The translations under genes and the position numbers were made by a program. 64,000 nt of DNA from Theodoxus fluviatilis (Eukaryota > Mollusca > Gastropoda > Cycloneritida > Neritidae). Location: NCBI GenBank assembly GCA_034096865.1, contig JAWQFJ010028235.1:1-64000 (forward strand), written 5' to 3'. This document shows positions 58,601-64,000 of this stretch, one piece after another; within the stretch, counting starts at the first letter, position 1, and each line of letters begins with the position of its first letter. A model generated the notes under the pieces. It did no database searches, was not told the origin of the DNA, and worked only from the letters and a program-made list of their open reading frames with translations.

Positions 58601-61600
58601 TGCTGTGTACCATGTGCTGTGTACCATGTGCTGTGTGCTGTGTACCATGTGCTGTGTGCTGTGTACCATGTGTTGTGTGCCATGTACCATGTGTTGTGTG
58701 CTGTGTACCATGTGCTGTGTGCTGTGTACCATGTGTTGTGTGCTGTGTACCATGTGCTGTGTGCTGTGTACCATGTGCTGTGTGCTGTGTACCATGTGCT
58801 GTGTACCATGTGTTGTGTGCCATGTGCTGTGTACCATGTGCTGTGTACCATGTGTTGTGTGCCTTGTGCTGTGTGCCATGTACCATGTGATGTGTGCTGT
58901 GTACCATGTGCTGTGTGCTGTGTACCATGTGTTGTGTGCTGTGTACCATGTGCTGTGTACCATGTGCTGTGTGCTGTGTACCATGTGTTGTGTGCCATGT
59001 ACCATGTGTTGTGTGCTGTGTACCATGTGCTGTGTACCATGTGATGTGTGCTGTGTACCATGTGTTGTGTGCTGTGTACCATGTGTTGTGTGCCATGTAC
59101 CATGTGCTGTGTACCATGTGCTGTGTGCCATGTACCATGTGCTGTGTGCCATGTACCATGTGCTGTGTGCACCATGTGTTGTGTGCCATGTACCATGTGC
59201 TGTGTACCATGTGTTGTGTGCCATGTACCATGTGTTGTGTGCTGTGTACCATGTGTTGTGTGCCATGTACCATGTGATGTGTGCCATGTACCATGTGATG
59301 TGTGCTGTGTACCATGTGTTGTGTGCCATGTACCATGTGCTGTGTACCATGTGCTGTGTGCTGTGTACTGTGTGCTGTGTACCATGTGTTGTGTGCTGTG
59401 TACCATGTGTTGTGTGCTGTGTACCATGTGCTGTGTGCTGTGTACCATGTGCTGTGTACCATGTGTTGTGTGCCATGTACCATGTGATGTGTGCTGTGTA
59501 CCATGTGCTGTGTACCATGTGTTGTGTGCCATGTACCATGTGTTGTGTGCTGTGTACCATGTGCTGTGTGCTGTGTACCATGTGTTGTGTGCTGTGTACC
59601 ATGTGCTGTGTGCTGTGTACCATGTGTTGTGTGCCATGTGCTGTGTACCATGTGCTGTGTACCATGTGTTGTGTGCTGTGTACCATGTGCTGTGTACCAT
59701 GTGTTGTGTGCCATGTACCATGTGATGTGTGCCATGTACCATGTGATGTGCTGTGTACCATGTGTTGTGTGCCATGTACCATGTGCTGTGTACCATGTGC
59801 TGTGTGCTGTGTACCATGTGTTGTGTGCTGTGTACCATGTGTTGTGTGCCATGTACCATGTGCTGTGTACCATGTGCTGTGTGCTGTGTACCATGTGCTG
59901 TGTACTATGTACCATGTGTTGTGTGCTGTGTACCATGTGCTGTGTGCTGTGTACCATGTGTTGTGTGCTGTGTACCATGTGCTGTGTGCTGTGTACCATG
60001 TGCTGTGTGCTGTGTACCATGTGCTGTGTACCATGTGTTGTGTGCCATGTGCTGTGTACCATGTGCTGTGTACCATGTGTTGTGTGCCATGTGCTGTGTA
60101 CCATGTGTTGTGTGCCATGTGCTGTGTACCATGTGCTGTGTACCATGTGTTGTGTGCCATGTGCTGTGTACCATGTGTTGTGTGCCATGTGCTGTGTACC
60201 ATGTGCTGTGTACCATGTGTTGTGTGCCATGTACCATGTGATGTGTGCTGTGTACCATGTGATGTGTGCTGTGTACCATGTGTTGTGTGCTGTGTACCAT
60301 GTGCTGTGTACCATGTGCTGTGTGCTGTGTACCATGTGTTGTGTGCTGTGTACCATGTGCTGTGTACCATGTGTTGTGTGCCATGTGCTGTGTACCATGT
60401 GTTGTGTGCCATGTACCATGTGATGTGTGCTGTGTACCATGTGATGTGTGCTGTGTACCATGTGTTGTGTGCTGTGTACCATGTGCTGTGTACCATGTGT
60501 TGTGTGCTGTGTACCATGTGTTGTGTGCTGTGTACCATGTGCTGTGTACCATGTGTTGTGTGCTGTGTACCATGTGTTGTGTGCTGTGTACCATGTGTTG
60601 TGTGCCATGTACCATGTGATGTGTGCTGTGTACCATGTGTTGTGTGCTGTGTACCATGTGTTGTGTGCTGTGTACCATGTGCTGTGTGCTGTGTACCATG
60701 TGTTGTGTGCCATGTACCATGTGATGTGTGCTGTGTACCATGTGCTGTGTGCTGTGTACCATGTGTTGTGTGCTGTGTACCATGTGCTGTGTGCTCTGTA
60801 TCCTGTGCTGTGTGCTGTGTACCATGTGCTGTGTGCTGTGTGCTGTGTACCGTGTGCTGTGTACCGTGTGCTGTGTGCTGTGTACCATGTGTTGTGTGCT
60901 GTGTACCATGTGCTGTGTACCATGTGCTGTGTGCTGTGTACCATGTGCTGTGTGCTCTGTACCCTGTGCTGTGTGCTGTGTACCATGTGTTGTGTGCTGT
61001 GTACCATGTGCTGTGTACCATGTGCTGTGTGCTGTGTACCATGTGCTGTGTACCATGTGTTGTGTGCTCTGTACCCTGTGCTGTGTGCTGTGTACCATAT
61101 GCTGTGTGCTGTGTACCATGTGTTGTGTGCTGTGTACCATGTGCTGTGTGCTGTGTACCATGTGCTGTGTACCATGTGCTGTGTGCTGTGTACCGTGTGC
61201 TGTGTAGCATGCGCTGTGTACCGTGTGCTGTGTTCTGTGTACCATGTGCTGTGTTCTGTGTACCACGTGCTGTGTGCTGTGTACCATGTGTTGTGTGCTG
61301 TGTACCATGTGTTGTGTGCTGTGTACCATGTGCTGTGTGCTGTGTACCATGTGTTGTATGCTGTGTACCATGTGCTGTGTGCTGTGTACCATGTGCTGTG
61401 TGCTGTGTACCATGTACTGTGTGCTGTGTGCTGTGTGCTGTGTACCATGTGTTGTGTCCTGTGTACCATGTGCTGTGTACCATGTGTTGTGTACCATGTG
61501 TTGTGTGCTGTGTACCATGTGTTGTGTGCTGTGTAGCATGTGCTGTGTGCTGTGTACCATGTGCTGTGTAGCATGTGCTGTGTACCATGTGCTGTGTACC

Positions 61601-64000
61601 ATGTGCTGTGTGCTGTGTACCATGTGCTGTGTGCTGTGTACCATGTGATGTGTGCCATGTACCATGTGTTGTGTGCTGTGTACCATGTCCTGTGTGCTGT
61701 GTACCATGTGTTGTGTGCTGTGTACCATGTGCTGTGTGCTGTGTACCATGTGCTGTGTGCTGTGTACCATGTGCTGTGTACCGTGTGCTGTGTGCTGTGT
61801 ACCATGTGTTGTGTGCCATGTGCTGTGTACCATGTGTTGTGTGCCATGTGCTGTGTACCATGTGCTGTGTACCATGTGTTGTGTGCCATGTGCTGTGTGC
61901 CATGTACCATGTGATGTGTGCTGTGTACCATGTGTTGTGTGCTGTGTACCATGTGTTGTGTGCCATGTACCATGTGCTGTGTACCATGTGCTGTGTGCTG
62001 TGTACCATGTGTTGTGTGCTGTGTACCATGTGTTGTGTGCCATGTACCATGTGCTGTGTACCATGTGCTGTGTGCTGTGTACCATGTGTTGTGTGCTGTG
62101 TACCATGTGTTGTGTGCCATGTACCATGTGCTGTGTACCATGTGCTGTGTGCTGTGTACCATGTGTTGTGTGCCATGTACCATGTGCTGTGTGCTGTGTA
62201 CCATGTGCTGTGTGCTGTGTACCATGTGCTGTGTGCTGTGTACCATGTGCTGTGTGCTGTGTACCATGTGCTGTGTGCTGTGTACCATGTGCTGTGTGCT
62301 GTGTACCATGTGCTGTGTGCTGTGTACCATGTGTTGTGTGCTGTGTACCATGTGTTGTGTGCCATGTGCTGTGTACCATGTGCTGTGTGCTGTGTACCAT
62401 GTGCTGTGTACCATGTACCATGTGTTGTGTGCTGTGTACCATGTGCTGTGTGCTGTGTACCATGTGTTGTGTGCTGTGTACCATGTGCTGTGTGCTGTGT
62501 ACCATGTGCTGTGTGCTGTGTACCATGTGCTGTGTACCATGTGCTGTGTACCATGTGTTGTGTGCCATGTGCTGTGTACCATGTGCTGTGTACCATGTGT
62601 TGTGTGCCATGTGCTGTGTACCATGTGTTGTGTGCCATGTACCATGTGCTGTGTACCATGTGTGTGCTGTGTACCATGTGTTGTGATCCATGTGCTGTGT
62701 ACCATGTGTTGTGTGCCATGTGCTGTGTACAGGCTGTGTACCATGTGGGCTGTGTACCATGTGCTTGTGTGCTGTACCATGTGTGTGTGCATGTACCATG
62801 TGATGTGTGCTGTGTACCATGTGCTGTGTACCATGTGCTGTGTACCATGTGCTGTGTACCATGTGCTGTGTACCATGTGCTGTGTACCATGTGCTGTGTA
62901 CCATGTGCTGTGTGCTGTGCTGTGTACCATGTGCTGTGTACCATGTGCTGTGTACCATGTGCTGTGTACCATGTGTGTGTGCTGTGTACCATGTGCTTGT
63001 GTGCTGTGTACCATGTGCTTGTGTGCTGTGTACCATGTGTGTGTGCTGTGTACCATGTGCTGTGTGCTGTGTACCATGTGCTGTGTACCATGTGCTGTGT
63101 ACCGTGTGCTGTGTACCATGTGCTGTACCATGTGATGTGTGCTGTGTACCATGTGCTGTGTACCATGTGCTGTGTACCATGTGTTGTGTGCTGTGTACCA
63201 TGTGCTGTGTACCATGTGCTGTGTACCATGTGCTGTGTGCTGTGTACCATGTGATGTGTGCTGTGTACCATGTGTTGTGTGCTGTGTACCATGTGTTGTG
63301 TGCTGTGTACCATGTGTTGTGTGCTGTGTACCATGTGTTGTGTGCTGTGTACCATGTGCTGTGTACCATGTGTTGTGTGCTGTGTACCATGTGTTGTGTG
63401 CTGTGTACCATGTGCTGTGTGCTGTGTACCATGTGCTGTGTGCTGTGTACCATGTGTTGTGTGCCATGTACCATGTGATGTGTGCTGTGTACCATGTGTT
63501 GTGTGCTGTGTACCATGTGTTGTGTGCTGTGTACCATGTGCTGTGTGCTGTGTACCATGTGTTGTGTGCCATGTGATGTGTGCTGTGTACCATGTGCTGT
63601 GTGCTGTGTACCATGTGCTGTGTGCTGTGTACCATGTGTTGTTTGCCATGTACCATGTGCTGTGTACCATGTGTTGTGTGCTCTGTACCCTGTGCTGTGT
63701 TCTGTGTACCATGTGCTGTGTTCTGTGTACCATGTGCTGTGTGCTGTGTACCATGTGTTGTGTGCTGTGTACCATGTGTTGTGTGCTGTGTACCATGTGC
63801 TGTGTGCTGTGTACCATGTGCTGTGTGCTGTGTACCATGTGTTGTGTGCTGTGTGCTGTGTACAGTGTGCTGTGTACCATGTGCTGTGTACCATGTGCTG
63901 TGTGCTGTGTACCATGTGCTGTGTGCTGTGTACCATGTGCTGTGTGCTGTGTACCATGTGCTGTGTGCTGTGTACCATGTGCTGTGTGCTGTGTACCATG
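55664..64000 (-). repeat. Heptamer-based array, right arm
   Basis: Reverse complement of the left array (TGTGTACCATGTGCTG units). Position x pairs with 110287 minus x without any indel from the centre out to 57616. The 1351-bp higher-order marker recurs at 56251 and 57602. Beyond that small indels accumulate and the right arm becomes some 0.8 kb longer than the left. A messy stretch at 62.66-63.13 kb has odd-length steps. The array runs off the end of the window. Confidence 0.95.

Noticed and set aside
46904..63999. Open frames of up to 2084 codons (MVHSTQH / CCVLCTM repeats)
   Set aside because: They are translations of stop-free heptamer units in both orientations; the equal length of overlapping frames shows that they are not coding.

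Overview
This is eukaryotic, animal-type DNA and probably from a marine invertebrate. It has spliced exons with GT-AG junctions, tRNA-derived SINEs, piggyBac and hAT DNA transposons, and an extreme load of tandem repeats. A mollusc (gastropod) is my best guess from the general repeat style. That guess is an inference, because no marker in the window fixes the taxon.

The only host gene I can support is the middle part of EDC4 (enhancer of mRNA decapping 4, also called Ge-1 or HEDLS). It lies on the minus strand as nine exons between 45847 and 7554. Splice phases agree at all eight junctions, giving about 505 continuous codons. The peptide runs from the end of the WD40 region (motifs LYVLQ, FSSISEF, IKLIGVQHK-ALQEM) through the Ser-rich linker (LLTPDDF) to an acidic segment that precedes the C-terminal coiled coil. 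EDC4 is the cytoplasmic P-body scaffold that joins DCP1, DCP2 and XRN1. The 5' exons lie beyond the right side. The 3' coiled-coil exons are not recovered, apart from a doubtful, frame-broken segment near 2.8-3.1 kb.

Layout: 1-4.3 kb holds unknown sequence, an hAT-type terminus and noisy minisatellites. 4.84-6.31 kb is a decayed piggyBac element with TTAA flanks. 6.48-7.34 kb is the first copy of a dispersed element dense in AGGTCA motifs. 7.5-20.7 kb holds EDC4 exons 9 to 4 separated by 64-, 23/27/29-, 57-, 58-, 74-, 11-, 40- and 45-bp arrays and a (TCC)n tract. 21.57-32.57 kb is an 11-kb satellite of 71 bp, followed by a G-rich minisatellite. 34.78 kb is exon 3. 35.5-43.1 kb holds a SINE, minisatellites, a 1.2-kb hAT mini-element with a 219-aa ORF, and more AGGTCA elements. 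43.09-45.00 kb is an hAT-type MITE. 45.10-45.85 kb holds exons 2 and 1.

From 46.6 kb to the end is a heptamer-based array (CATGGTACACAGCA type). It reverses orientation at 55143/55144 around a truncated hAT remnant. This forms a palindrome with a 10-bp spacer that is nearly perfect for at least 2.47 kb per arm and looser beyond. It is either a fold-back assembly or read artefact or a real inverted duplication. All very long reading frames in the window are translations of repeat units without stop codons, not genes.

The most interesting pattern is that several EDC4 intron arrays sit directly on splice junctions. One is a run of copied 5' splice-site motifs (11 bp), one a triplicated 3' splice site (58 bp), and one a roughly 300-nt (TCC)n pyrimidine tract.
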